Source: Ruania albidiflava DSM 18029 (lineage in GTDB: Bacteria; Actinomycetota; Actinomycetes; Actinomycetales; Beutenbergiaceae). From it: a DNA stretch of 64,000 nucleotides. The position numbers were made by a program, and so were the translations under genes. Each line of letters begins with the position of its first letter. The stretch's first letter is position 1. Under the pieces are notes generated by a model, which had not been told where the DNA came from, did not search any database, and was given only the letters and a program-made list of their open reading frames with translations. Shown here piece by piece: positions 46,387 to 57,149 of this stretch. The DNA lies in the NCBI RefSeq assembly GCF_000421225.1, contig NZ_ATWL01000008.1, positions 1 through 64,000 of the forward strand, read 5' to 3'.

Positions 46387-47307
46387 GTGTCTGCTCCGAC
46401 CGCCCGGCGGGCCGAGCTGCTCCCGAGGGGGAACAAGCCGAAGAATCCGTACTGGACCTCCAGCATCGGATTCGTCGCACCCGGGGTGCTGCTGGTAGCC
46501 GTCGTCCTCTACCTCCCGTTCATCTGGACCAGCTGGATCAGCCTCACCGAGTACAACGGCCTCGGCGATCCCGAGTTCGTCGGTATCGACAACTTCACCG
46601 CGATGTTCGCCGACCCGGGATTCCTGGTCTCGCTGCGGAACACGTTGTTCTGGGTGATCGGGACCATCTTGCTCCCCGTGGGTCTGGGCCTGCTGATCGC
46701 AGTGCTGAGCCACGGGATGCCGAACGCCACCTGGTTCCGGCTCCCGTTCCTCATCCCGTACGCGATCTCCGGGGTAGCCGTCGGTGTGATCTGGTCCTTC
46801 GTGCTGCAGACCAACGGAGCACTGAGCCAGGCGCTGTCGTTTCTGCACCTGCCCGGCGCCGACCTGCGCTGGCTGCTCGACGGGCCGCTGAACACCGTCA
46901 TGATGATCCTGGCCGCCAGCTGGCAGGGCGCCGGTGTGAACGCGCTGCTGTTCGGTATCGGGCTGCAGTCCATCCCGAAGGAGCCGATCGAGGCCGCTCG
47001 AGTCGACGGAGCCAGCGGGTTCACCCTGTTCCGGACCATGACGTGGCCGATGCTCGCTCCGTTGACCACTGTGGTGGTCGGTCTGGCGATCGTGGGCAGC
47101 CTGAAGACCTTCGACGTGGTGTGGGCGATGACCCAGGGCGGGCCAGGGCGAGTCTCCGAGACGCTCGCGCTGACCATGTACAAGGAGACGTTCGTGAACA
47201 ACGACTACGGACTCGGGGCAGCGGTCGCGCTGTTCCTGACCGTGATCACGGTGCTCGCCTCGATCCTGTACCTGCGCCGTCAGCTGGCCGACAGCCGAGC
47301 GATGTGA
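46387..47307 (+). CDS. Sugar ABC transporter permease (MalF/UgpA type)
   Basis: 306 residues with six hydrophobic segments. The ATPase-contact loop reads EAARVDGASGFTLFRTMTWPML, the EAA motif of the MalF type, and the N-terminus PYWTSSIGFVAPGVLLVAVVLYLPFIWTSWISLTEYNG is typical. GTG start at 46387 with AAGGAG upstream. The companion permease follows 14 bp later. No ATP-binding gene is found in the island, so a shared ATPase (MsiK type) elsewhere is expected. Confidence 0.93.
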   Translation: MSAPTARRAELLPRGNKPKNPYWTSSIGFVAPGVLLVAVVLYLPFIWTSWISLTEYNGLGDPEFVGIDNFTAMFADPGFLVSLRNTLFWVIGTILLPVGLGLLIAVLSHGMPNATWFRLPFLIPYAISGVAVGVIWSFVLQTNGALSQALSFLHLPGADLRWLLDGPLNTVMMILAASWQGAGVNALLFGIGLQSIPKEPIEAARVDGASGFTLFRTMTWPMLAPLTTVVVGLAIVGSLKTFDVVWAMTQGGPGRVSETLALTMYKETFVNNDYGLGAAVALFLTVITVLASILYLRRQLADSRAM

Positions 47308-47321
47308 GGAAGGAGCCCACC

Positions 47322-48131
47322 ATGATTGCGCGCAAGATCGTACTCGCCATCCTCGGCCTGCTCTGGCTCGTACCGGTGTACCTGCTGCTGGCGAACGCCT
47401 CGAAGCTTCCTGCGGAGTTCGGCAACTACGGCCTGTGGGAGCCGGGGACCCTTGGGGGACTTGGGCAGAACATGCTCGATGCCTGGAGCCGCGGCAAGCT
47501 GAACAGCGGTGTGCTCTCCACTGCGATCTACGCGATCGTCGCCCCGGCCATCGCAGTCGTCGTCGGCGCTGCCGCAGGGTTCGCCATCGTGGCGCTCCGG
47601 CTGCGGAACGGGTTCTTCTGGCTCGTGGTGATCTTCGCCGCGTCCATCTTCCCGCTGCAGATGATCCTGATGCCGTTGTTCGTCGGATATGCCCAGACCG
47701 GACTGTTCAACACTCGGGTCGGGATGATCCTGGTCTACACCGTGATCGCGGTGCCGTTCTCGGCGTTCGTGATGCGCAACTTCTTCACCGGAGTGGCGCA
47801 CCAGGTGTTCGAGGCCGCCGTGGTAGACGGTGCCACCACCTGGCGGATCTTCTGGCGGATCTACCTGCCGATGGCCGTCCCAGCGCTCGTGGCGGTGTTC
47901 ATCCTGCAAGCCACGTTCGTCTGGAACGACCTGCTGCTCGGCCTCACCCTCACCCAGTCGGCCGAGGTACGCCCCATCGTCACCGCGCTCTCGGCACTGC
48001 AGAGCACCTATGGCGGTTCGACGATGTCCACAGTGCTCGCCGGTGGACTGCTGGTCTCGCTGCCCACCGTGGTGCTGTTCCTGGCCACCCAGCGCATATT
48101 CACCCGGGGCCTGTCCCTGGGCCAGTTCTAG
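47322..48131 (+). CDS. Sugar ABC transporter permease (MalG/UgpE type)
   Basis: 269 residues, six hydrophobic segments. EAAVVDGATTWRIFWRIYLPMAVPAL is the EAA loop, and MNLxxxS-like start elements plus FVWNDLLLGLTLTQSAEVRPIVTALSALQSTYGG are typical of MalG-like subunits. I chose ATG 47322 with GGAAGGAG upstream; the frame open before it overlaps the other permease. The C-terminus ends ...FTRGLSLGQF, near the family end. Confidence 0.93.
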   Translation: MIARKIVLAILGLLWLVPVYLLLANASKLPAEFGNYGLWEPGTLGGLGQNMLDAWSRGKLNSGVLSTAIYAIVAPAIAVVVGAAAGFAIVALRLRNGFFWLVVIFAASIFPLQMILMPLFVGYAQTGLFNTRVGMILVYTVIAVPFSAFVMRNFFTGVAHQVFEAAVVDGATTWRIFWRIYLPMAVPALVAVFILQATFVWNDLLLGLTLTQSAEVRPIVTALSALQSTYGGSTMSTVLAGGLLVSLPTVVLFLATQRIFTRGLSLGQF

Positions 48132-48154
48132 TCGTCCACCTTCAGGAGGTCGTC

Positions 48155-49024
48155 ATGTCCCAGAACCGTCCCGACGGCGGGGCCCACCTCGCGTCATCCA
48201 CGCACCTGGGCCAGGAGGCCGCCCGGTCGCCGGCCTGTGCTGCGGTCACCGGTGCTGCCGCCGGTATCGGCGAGGCCGTCGCCGTGCTGCTCGCCGAGCA
48301 GGGCGCCGTCGTCTACGCGATCGACGTGAACGCCGAAGCACTCGAGGCGCTGGCCGCACGGCAGACCGGGCCGGGGCGGATCATCGCCGTGCCCGCCGAC
48401 GTCACCGACGAGGCAGCGATGACCGCCGCCTTCGAGCAGGTCGCCGCCGGCGGCGGTGTCGACTCCTTGGTGTGCGCTGCCGGAATCCAGACCTACGGCA
48501 CGGTCGACGGCACCCCGATGTCCACCTACGACCGGACGATGGACGTGAACGTACGCGGCGCGTTCCTGGCCGCGCACCTGGCCATCCCGCAGATCCGCAG
48601 CCACGCAGGAGGCGCCGTCGTGCTGGTCGCCTCGGTCCAGGCCTATGTCGCCCAGCAGGGCGTGGCCGCCTACGCCGCGACCAAGGGGGCGCTGCTCTCC
48701 CTGATGCGCGCGATGGCGGTCGACCATGCTGCCGAGGGGATCCGCGTGAACGCTGTGTGCCCCGGCTCGGTGGACACGCCGATGCTGCGCTGGGCAGCGT
48801 CGTTGCACGCTGACAGCGACGCCGACGTGGAGGCGATCGTCGCCGACTGGGGCCGGGCCCACCCGATCGGCCGGGTCGCCCAGCCACGGGAGGTGGCGGA
48901 CGTGGTCGCCTACCTGCTCGGTCCGCACTCCTCGTTCGTGACCGGCGCCGATGTCAAGGTGGACGGCGGGCTCACCGCGGGCAACGCCGTCGCCCTTCCC
49001 GATGACGAGACCAAGGAGAGCTGA
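48155..49024 (+). CDS. Short-chain dehydrogenase/reductase
   Basis: 289 residues. Cofactor motif TGAAAGIGE (about 32-40), acidic residue in AIDVNAEALEAL favouring NAD over NADP, NAG equivalent CAAGIQ, catalytic Ser in VASVQAYVAQQG (Ser about 152), and YAATKG (Tyr about 165, Lys about 169). The classical SDR ends with FVTGADVKVDGG. AGGAGG lies 6 nt before ATG 48155. Between permease and enolase-superfamily genes it probably oxidises a sugar or sugar acid released from the imported glycan; the substrate is inferred only from context. Confidence 0.9.
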   Translation: MSQNRPDGGAHLASSTHLGQEAARSPACAAVTGAAAGIGEAVAVLLAEQGAVVYAIDVNAEALEALAARQTGPGRIIAVPADVTDEAAMTAAFEQVAAGGGVDSLVCAAGIQTYGTVDGTPMSTYDRTMDVNVRGAFLAAHLAIPQIRSHAGGAVVLVASVQAYVAQQGVAAYAATKGALLSLMRAMAVDHAAEGIRVNAVCPGSVDTPMLRWAASLHADSDADVEAIVADWGRAHPIGRVAQPREVADVVAYLLGPHSSFVTGADVKVDGGLTAGNAVALPDDETKES

Positions 49025-50296
49025 ATGAGCTCGCTACGCATCGCCCAGGTCCGGGCGACCACTGTGGCCATGCCGCTGGAGGCGCCGTTGCGGCACTCCA
49101 ACGGTGCGCACTGGGGCTACTTCGTGCGCACCATCGTGGAGGTGGAGGCCACCAACGGGCTGGTCGGCCTGGGGGAGATGGGCGGCGGCGGGCAGAGCGC
49201 CGAGCAGGCGATCCTCGCCCTGCAGCCCTACCTGGTCGGCCACGACCCGGCGAACCTCGAGGCGTTGCGGTTCATGATCGCCAACCCCACCGCCAGCCTG
49301 TACAACAACCGCACCCAGCTGCTCGCCGCGATCGAGTTCGCCTGCCTGGACCTGCTCGGTCAGGACACCGGGCTCCCAGTGCACGACCTGCTCGGCGGCC
49401 AGGTGCGCGAGGAGGTGGAGTTCGCCTCCTACCTCTTCTACCGGTACCCGGGCCGGGACGGCACCGGGGAGGTGCGCACCATCGACCAGCTGGTCGACGA
49501 GGCGAGGCGCTTGAAGGAGCAGCACGGGTTCCGGGTGCACAAGCTCAAGGCCGGGGTCTTCGACACCGACTTCGAGCTCGAGGGCTACCGGGCGCTCGCC
49601 GAGGCGTTCCCGGACGACCGGTTCCGCTACGACCCCAACGGGGCACTCAGCACCGAGGACTCCATCCGGTTCGCCCACGCCATCGAGGACCTGCCGAACG
49701 ACTACCTCGAGGACCCGGTCTACTCCCTGACCGGGATGCGCCGGGTGCGGGAGAACACCCGGGTGCCGCTGGCCACCAACACGGTCGTGGTGAACTTCGA
49801 GCAGCTCGCCGCGAACGTGCTCAACCCGGCTGTGGACGTGATCCTGCTGGACACCACCTTCTGGGGAGGTATCCGCCCCTGCATCCGTGCCGGCGGCATC
49901 TGCGAGGCGTTCAGCCTCGGCGTGGCCGTGCACTCCTCCGGCGAGCTCGGCATCCAGCTGGCCACTATGCTGCACCTCGGCGCCGTACTGCCGAACCTGA
50001 CCTTCGCCGCCGACGCGCACTACCACCACCTGCTCGACGACGTGGTGGTCGGCGGGCTGCGGCCCTACACCGACGGCAAGATGGCCGTGCCCACCGAGCC
50101 GGGCCTGGGCGTACAGCTGGACCGCGACAAGGTCGCCCAGTACGCCGAGCTCTACCGCGAGCTCGGGCCCTACCCCTACGACCGGGACCCGAGCCGACCG
50201 GACTGGTACCCGCTGCTGCCGAACAGCAGCTTCGCCGACCACACCGACGACCAGCTCCCACCGGCCCTGGCTGACCTGTACGCCCGGTGGCCCTGA
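49025..50296 (+). CDS. Enolase-superfamily dehydratase (glucarate dehydratase/mandelate racemase-like)
   Basis: 423 residues. N-terminal capping domain (1-130) with [11 protein letters not shown], then a TIM-like barrel with KxK in HKLKAGVFD (about 173-177), metal ligands in [17 protein letters not shown] and ATNTVVVNF, and [18 protein letters not shown]. The layout is that of the glucarate dehydratase-like subgroup, which removes water from acid sugars to give 2-keto-3-deoxy sugar acids. ATG follows the SDR stop directly, with AAGGAGAG upstream. The precise acid sugar is unknown. Confidence 0.88.
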   Translation: MSSLRIAQVRATTVAMPLEAPLRHSNGAHWGYFVRTIVEVEATNGLVGLGEMGGGGQSAEQAILALQPYLVGHDPANLEALRFMIANPTASLYNNRTQLLAAIEFACLDLLGQDTGLPVHDLLGGQVREEVEFASYLFYRYPGRDGTGEVRTIDQLVDEARRLKEQHGFRVHKLKAGVFDTDFELEGYRALAEAFPDDRFRYDPNGALSTEDSIRFAHAIEDLPNDYLEDPVYSLTGMRRVRENTRVPLATNTVVVNFEQLAANVLNPAVDVILLDTTFWGGIRPCIRAGGICEAFSLGVAVHSSGELGIQLATMLHLGAVLPNLTFAADAHYHHLLDDVVVGGLRPYTDGKMAVPTEPGLGVQLDRDKVAQYAELYRELGPYPYDRDPSRPDWYPLLPNSSFADHTDDQLPPALADLYARWP

Positions 50297-51267
50297 TGGT
50301 GCTGGTCGACCTGCCGCTGGCGCAGCTGCGCGAGTACCGCTGCCCGCGGCCGGCCCCTGCCGGGCACACCGAGTTCTGGGACCGGACCCTGGCCGAGAGC
50401 CGGGCCGCCGCCGGACCGACCCGGTGCGAACCGGTCACCGCCGGGCTGGCCGTGGTGGACAGCTACGACGTCACCTTCTCCGGCTTCGGCGGGGAGGAGG
50501 TGCGCGGCTGGTGGCTGCTGCCGCGAGGTGCGAGCAGCCCGCTGCCGGTGGTGGTGGAGTACCTCGGCTACGGCGGCGGCCGCGGCCTGGTGCACGAACG
50601 GCTCACCTGGGCCGCCCACGGGTTCGCCCAGCTCGTGGTCGACTCCCGTGGTCAGGGCGGGGTGTGGAACACCGGTGACACCCCGGACCCGCACGGCAGC
50701 GGACCGGCCGGCAACGGGCTGCTGACCAAGGGCGTGGACCATCCCGACCACCTGTACTACCGCCGTCTGCTCACCGACGCGGCGCTCGCCGTCGATGCTG
50801 CAGCCCAGCTGCCCGGCGCTGACCCCGGACGGATCGCGACCGTGGGGCACAGCCAGGGTGGGGCGATGGCGCTGGCAGCCGCTGCGCTGCACCCCGGGGT
50901 CGCTGCGACCGGCGCACGGACCCCGTTCCTGTGCGGTATCGCGCGCTCCCTGGAGGTCACCGACGCCGTCCCGTACGGGGATCTCGCGGCCTACCTGGGG
51001 GTGCACCGCACCCGCGCTGAGGAGATCCTCACGGTGCTCGACCACGTCGACCTGACCCACCTGATGCCACGGATTGCCTGCCCCACCTGGGTGTCGGTGG
51101 GCCTGGCTGACCTGGTCTGCCCACCCTCAGGCATCTTCGGTGCGATCAACGCGATCGAGCAGGTGACACCCGAGGTACGCACCTGGCGCTACAACGGCCA
51201 CGAGGCCGGCGGTGCCCACGACGATGCCCACCTGGCCGGCTGGCTGCACCAGCAGCTGTCCGGCTGA
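50296..51267 (+). CDS. Acetyl xylan esterase/cephalosporin-C deacetylase-like (AXE1) esterase
   Basis: 323 residues, alpha/beta hydrolase of the AXE1 type: VVEYLGYGGGRGLVHERLTWAAHGFAQLVVDSRGQGGVWNTGDTPDP, nucleophile elbow GHSQGG (Ser about 195), acid residue in VGLADLVCPP and His in NGHEAGG. The family removes acetyl groups from sugars or short oligosaccharides. There is no signal peptide, so it should act inside the cell on imported acetylated pieces. ATG 50296 overlaps the dehydratase stop (ATGA); a GTG 9 bp earlier is possible. Supports an acetylated substrate for the island. Confidence 0.86.
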   Translation: MVLVDLPLAQLREYRCPRPAPAGHTEFWDRTLAESRAAAGPTRCEPVTAGLAVVDSYDVTFSGFGGEEVRGWWLLPRGASSPLPVVVEYLGYGGGRGLVHERLTWAAHGFAQLVVDSRGQGGVWNTGDTPDPHGSGPAGNGLLTKGVDHPDHLYYRRLLTDAALAVDAAAQLPGADPGRIATVGHSQGGAMALAAAALHPGVAATGARTPFLCGIARSLEVTDAVPYGDLAAYLGVHRTRAEEILTVLDHVDLTHLMPRIACPTWVSVGLADLVCPPSGIFGAINAIEQVTPEVRTWRYNGHEAGGAHDDAHLAGWLHQQLSG

Positions 51268-51319
51268 CCGACACCCACGTTCTTCGACCGACACGACCGG
51301 AACAACAGGAGAGATCCAC

Positions 51320-53395
51320 GTGCCGAACCCGCTCATCCCCACCTGCGCCGACCTGTCCGGCGACGAGGTGCTGGACCGCTACGACGACATGGTCAACCCG
51401 CCCGGGCTGACCAACCACTGGGCCACCGCACAGGTTGACCACGACGTGCTGGCAGTGCGCAGCCTGAACGTGCCGCCGGTGTCCCAGGGCGACTCGATCA
51501 GCGCGCAGCTGTACCTTGACGGTCGCCTGGCCCGGTCCTTCGGCCAGCCGGTGCACACCCGCTGGCGACCGGACCGGGTGGAGCGCCGCACCGAGATCGA
51601 CGGCTGGCAGATCGAGACGGTCACCGTGTGCCCGCCGGGGGAGCCCGGGGTCAGCGTGCAGCTGCGCGTGCGCAACACCGGCCCGCAGCGCACGCTGCGG
51701 CTCGGCGTCTGGCTCACCTCGACCGTGACCCGGTCGCCAGAGCCCTGGCGAGCAGCCGAGCCGCCGCAGGCGGTCAACCGCACCAGTCGCTCCGGGGCTC
51801 GGGTGCTCGGCAGCGACCAGCGCGCGTGGGCGGTGCAGGAGCTCGTGCTGCCGGAGGGCGCTCGGCTGCTCGACGGGGGCCCTCGGGTGGTCGAGGCGGA
51901 GGTGCAGGTCCCGGCGGGCGGCGAGGTGACGTGGGGGTACGTGCACGCGATCGCGGCGGAGCAGACGGACGCGGTCGCTGCTGCCGACCGGATGGTCGCA
52001 GGCCTGGACCGAGCCGCCGCGGACAGCGAGCGGACCTGGGACGCCTCCATCGCCGCACTCTTCGACCCGCAGGACGGGGAGTTCTCCGGCGCGCTGCCCG
52101 TCCTGGACACCAGCAACGAGGCGTTGCGCCGGCTGTACTGGTGGGGCGCGGTCGGAGTGCTCTGGTTCCGGCGGGACAACCCAGCCTCGGTGCTCGGGCG
52201 CACCTACGACACGTTGATGCCCAGGTACTGGCAGACCACCACGTTCATCTGGGACTACTCGTTGTCCTCGCAGGTGCACGCGTTGCTCGACCCTGCGGTG
52301 ATGCGCCGCCAGATCGCGCACTGGGTGGGCCTGGACATCGACTCCCACTTCGGCACCGAGTGGCTCACCGGTGGGCCGGTCGGCTACTGGTACTCGGTCA
52401 ACCACTATGCGATGACCCGCCTGGTACGTGACTACATCGCCTACACCGGAGACATCGGCTTCCTCGACGAGGAGCTCACCACACCGGATGGTGTCACCCG
52501 CCCGCTGCGCGAGCACGTACGGTCCTGGGCGCGGGCCTGGCACAGGATCCGGTCCAGCAGCGGCCTGGCGGACTACGGCGAGATCGACAACCTGCTGGAG
52601 TGCGTGTCCACCTACGTGCACGAGGTCGCCAGCCTGAACGCCGCGAACGTCTGGTGCATGCGTACCGCGGCCCGGATCGCCGAGCTGGACGGTGACGTCG
52701 AGGAGGCCGCCCAGCTGCGCACCGAGGCCGATGAACTCGCCGAGCTGGTCAAGGAGCTGTACATCCCCGGGGCTGGGTTCTTCCACGCCCGCCAGCCCGA
52801 CGGCACGCTGCTGCCCACCCGGCACTGCTACGACTTCGCCACGGTCGGCACCACGATCGCCGACGACCTCGACGAGCAGGTCCGCGCCGAGATGGTGGAC
52901 TTCTTCACCAGAGAGCTGCAGACCCCCTCCTGGATGCGGGCGCTGTCGCCGCTGGATGCCGATGCTGGCTACTCGCTACGCGCCGACCACCAGTGGAACG
53001 GCGCCTACCCGGCCTGGCCGGCCGATGCGGCCCGTTCAGTGATCGAGCTCGGCCGCCCGGACGTGGTGGCGCACTGGTTGCCCGGCCTGGCTCGCACTGC
53101 CAACCAGGGCCCCCCGGGGCAGGCGCACTTCGTCGAGGAGGCCGCCGAGCCGGTGAACGGGGGAGCACGCAAGACCCCACCGCAGTTCCCGTACCTGATC
53201 GACTGGTCCTGCTCCTCCGCAGGTTCCTGGGTGGAGCTGGTCGTCTCCGGGCTGTTCGGTCTGCACGTGGACCCCTCCGGTGAGGTGAGTGCGACACCGC
53301 GGCTGGCGGACGTGGATCCGGATGCGGTGCTGCGCGGCCTGCGCGTGGGCGGCGTGAGCTATGACGTGGACGCCAGCGGGGTCTCCAGGAGCTGA
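51320..53395 (+). CDS. Six-hairpin (alpha/alpha)6-barrel glycoside hydrolase-like protein
   Basis: 691 residues, no signal peptide. Residues 1-270 are beta-rich (VRNTGPQRTLRLGVWLTSTVTR, LDTSNEALRRLYWWGAVG); 275-640 is an alpha/alpha barrel with YWQTTTFIWDYSLSSQVHALLDP, GYWYSVNHYAMTRLVRDYIAYTGD, DYGEIDNLLECVSTYVHEVASLNAANVWCM and DHQWNGAYPAWPADAARSVIELGRP. The pattern fits MGH1/GH63-like six-hairpin glycosidases. The Asp in FIWDYS and acidic residues in DYGEIDN and QFPYLIDW are candidate catalytic positions. GTG 51320 has AGGAGAG upstream. Last gene of the catabolic operon; cytoplasmic, probably cleaving imported oligosaccharides. Exact GH family not assigned. Confidence 0.8.
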   Translation: MPNPLIPTCADLSGDEVLDRYDDMVNPPGLTNHWATAQVDHDVLAVRSLNVPPVSQGDSISAQLYLDGRLARSFGQPVHTRWRPDRVERRTEIDGWQIETVTVCPPGEPGVSVQLRVRNTGPQRTLRLGVWLTSTVTRSPEPWRAAEPPQAVNRTSRSGARVLGSDQRAWAVQELVLPEGARLLDGGPRVVEAEVQVPAGGEVTWGYVHAIAAEQTDAVAAADRMVAGLDRAAADSERTWDASIAALFDPQDGEFSGALPVLDTSNEALRRLYWWGAVGVLWFRRDNPASVLGRTYDTLMPRYWQTTTFIWDYSLSSQVHALLDPAVMRRQIAHWVGLDIDSHFGTEWLTGGPVGYWYSVNHYAMTRLVRDYIAYTGDIGFLDEELTTPDGVTRPLREHVRSWARAWHRIRSSSGLADYGEIDNLLECVSTYVHEVASLNAANVWCMRTAARIAELDGDVEEAAQLRTEADELAELVKELYIPGAGFFHARQPDGTLLPTRHCYDFATVGTTIADDLDEQVRAEMVDFFTRELQTPSWMRALSPLDADAGYSLRADHQWNGAYPAWPADAARSVIELGRPDVVAHWLPGLARTANQGPPGQAHFVEEAAEPVNGGARKTPPQFPYLIDWSCSSAGSWVELVVSGLFGLHVDPSGEVSATPRLADVDPDAVLRGLRVGGVSYDVDASGVSRS

Positions 53396-53414
53396 CCGCC
53401 CGAGCACAGACCGT

Positions 53415-53450
53415 CTGCTCGGTCGGCCCGTCCGGCGGGTGACCGAGCAG
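53415..53450 (+). terminator. Terminator hairpin at the end of the catabolic island
   Basis: CTGCTCGGTC (53415-53424) pairs exactly with GACCGAGCAG (53441-53450), with an inner CCCG/CGGG pairing in the 16-nt loop. It lies 20 bp after the glycoside hydrolase stop and before the sdh promoter. Confidence 0.7.
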
Positions 53451-53610
53451 GCGGGGAACGGCGGAATTTCGCGCCATCGGCGTTCGCTATGACGTCGGTC
53501 ACCCAGACAGCCTGCGGCCAGCTGCGCACTCTCGCGCCCGCTCGTCGACGCGACCTGTCGGTTCGGCCCTCCGCGCGGCGATCCGGGCACGTCTCACCCT
53601 GCGGAAGGGA

Positions 53611-53616
53611 TAGGTT
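53611..53616 (+). promoter_or_regulatory. -10 box of sdhCAB, leaderless arrangement
   Basis: TAGGTT, then 6 nt, then the GTG start at 53623. No Shine-Dalgarno at a usable distance. Confidence 0.5.
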
Positions 53617-53622
53617 AGAAGG

Positions 53623-54342
53623 GTGGCAACGCGAACGGTGACATCTTCGACCAGATCAGTGTGGCGGTCGACCATCGTGCTGAAAGTCGCGATGGCGATC
53701 AGCGGACTGATACTCGTGCTCTACCTGCTGGCGCACATGTACGGCAACCTCAAGGTCTTCGCCGGTCAGGAGGCCTTCGACGGCTACTCGCACCACCTGC
53801 GCACGATGGGCGAACCGCTCCTGCCCTACGCCGGTGCGCTGTGGATCATCCGCGTGGTGCTGCTGGTGGCGGTCATCCTGCACATCTACTGCGCCGTCAC
53901 CCTCTGGCGGAGGATGCGCCTGGCCACCGCCGGCGGCGGAGGACAGCGGTATGAGTCCACCAAGGCCCGGCGCGGCAACCAACGCACCTATGCCTCGTTC
54001 ACCATGCGCTGGGGCGGGGTGGTGATCGCGCTGTTCGTGGTCTACCACCTGCTGCACCTGACCTGGAACACCATCTCCCCGGGCGGAGCCTCGGGCAGCC
54101 CGTACGAGCGGGTGGTGAACGGGTTCTCGATCTGGTGGGTGGTGCTCAGCTACACCGTGGCACTGCTCGCCGTCGGGTTCCACCTGCGCCACGGCGTGTG
54201 GGCAGCGCTGGCCTCCCTCGGCGCCAACACCAGCCAGCGCCGCCGCCGGCACCTGAACGTGCTGGCCACCGTCGTGGCCCTCCTGATCACAGTGGGCTTC
54301 CTCATCCCACCCTTCGCGATTCTGTTTGGATTGGTCGGCTAA
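53623..54342 (+). CDS. sdhC: Succinate dehydrogenase cytochrome b subunit
   Basis: Membrane anchor and haem-binding subunit of complex II. 239 residues with five hydrophobic segments and several His in or near them (LLAHMYGN, YSHHLRTMG, ILHIYCAV, YHLLHLTWN, GFHLRHGVW), as in the B. subtilis-type/actinobacterial single-chain cytochrome b that carries two haems; no separate sdhD is present. GTG 53623 fits a leaderless mRNA. sdhA starts immediately at the next base after the stop, and sdhB overlaps, giving a compact sdhCAB operon. Confidence 0.93.
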   Translation: MATRTVTSSTRSVWRSTIVLKVAMAISGLILVLYLLAHMYGNLKVFAGQEAFDGYSHHLRTMGEPLLPYAGALWIIRVVLLVAVILHIYCAVTLWRRMRLATAGGGGQRYESTKARRGNQRTYASFTMRWGGVVIALFVVYHLLHLTWNTISPGGASGSPYERVVNGFSIWWVVLSYTVALLAVGFHLRHGVWAALASLGANTSQRRRRHLNVLATVVALLITVGFLIPPFAILFGLVG

Positions 54343-56291
<1,949 letters not shown>

Positions 56292-56295
<4 letters not shown>

Positions 56296-57038
56296 ACATC
56301 ACCTTGCGGGTCTGGCGTCAGCCCGACAGTGACGCGCCCGGGAAGATGCACACCTACCAGGTGGCCGACGTGTCCGAGGACATGTCCTTCCTGGAGATGC
56401 TCGACGTGCTCAACGAACAGCTCACCATCGACGGCGAGGACCCGATCGCGTTCGACTCCGACTGCCGTGAGGGCATCTGCGGCATGTGCGGTCTGGTGAT
56501 CAACGGCCTCGCCCACGGTCCGGGCAAGAACGTCACCACCTGCCAGCTGCACATGCGCAGCTTCGCCGACGGCGACGTGATCGATGTGGAGCCGTGGCGC
56601 GCGGAACCGTTCACCGTGATCAAGGACCTGGTGGTGGACCGCTCGTCGTTCGACCGGATCATCCAGGCCGGCGGGTACATCACCGCGCCGACCGGCACGG
56701 CGCCGGAAGCGAACTCCATCCCGGTGAACAAGGCTGACGCCGACGCCGCGTTCGACGCCGCCACCTGCATCGGCTGCGGGGCCTGCGTGGCCGCCTGCCC
56801 GAACGGGTCCGCCTCGCTGTTCATGGCCGCGAAGGTCGCGCACCTGGGGCTGCTGCCGCAGGGGCAGCCCGAGCGGCACTCCCGGGTGCTAGACATGGTT
56901 GACCAGCACGACGCCGAAGGTTTCGGTGGCTGCACCCAGATCGGGGAGTGCACGGCCGCATGCCCGAAGGGCATCCAGATCGACCTGATCTCCCGGATGG
57001 ACCGGGACGTGCTCTCGGCCATCGCGCACCGGAAGTGA
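56292..57038 (+). CDS. sdhB: Succinate dehydrogenase iron-sulfur subunit
   Basis: Electron-transfer subunit of complex II. 248 residues: ferredoxin-like domain with [10 protein letters not shown] and later TCQLHM for the [2Fe-2S] cluster, then [14 protein letters not shown] and [15 protein letters not shown] for the [4Fe-4S] and [3Fe-4S] clusters. GTG 56292 overlaps the sdhA stop (GTGA); the longer open frame upstream lies inside sdhA. The palindromic repeat 49 bp downstream may serve as terminator. Confidence 0.97.
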
Positions 57039-57086
57039 CCGGCGCCGCCTGACCGGGCGGCCGTGCCGCCGGGTCGCCAATGCCTG

Positions 57087-57149
57087 CGGAGGCACTTTTG
57101 TGACACTGAGGCACGCAATGACTGCCTCGGTGTCACAAAAGTACCTCCG
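57087..57149. repeat. Large palindromic intergenic repeat, copy 2
   Basis: Left arm 57087-57113 (starts CGGAGGCACTTTTGTGACAC, ends TGAGGCA) and right arm 57123-57149 (starts TGCCTCGGTGTCACAAAAG, ends CCTCCG) match as reverse complements at 25 of 27 positions, with a 9-nt loop. It is the same element as at 25807-25867. It lies between the convergent sdhB and rsgA and covers the last codons and stop of rsgA. Likely a bidirectional terminator and member of a dispersed repeat family. Confidence 0.85.
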
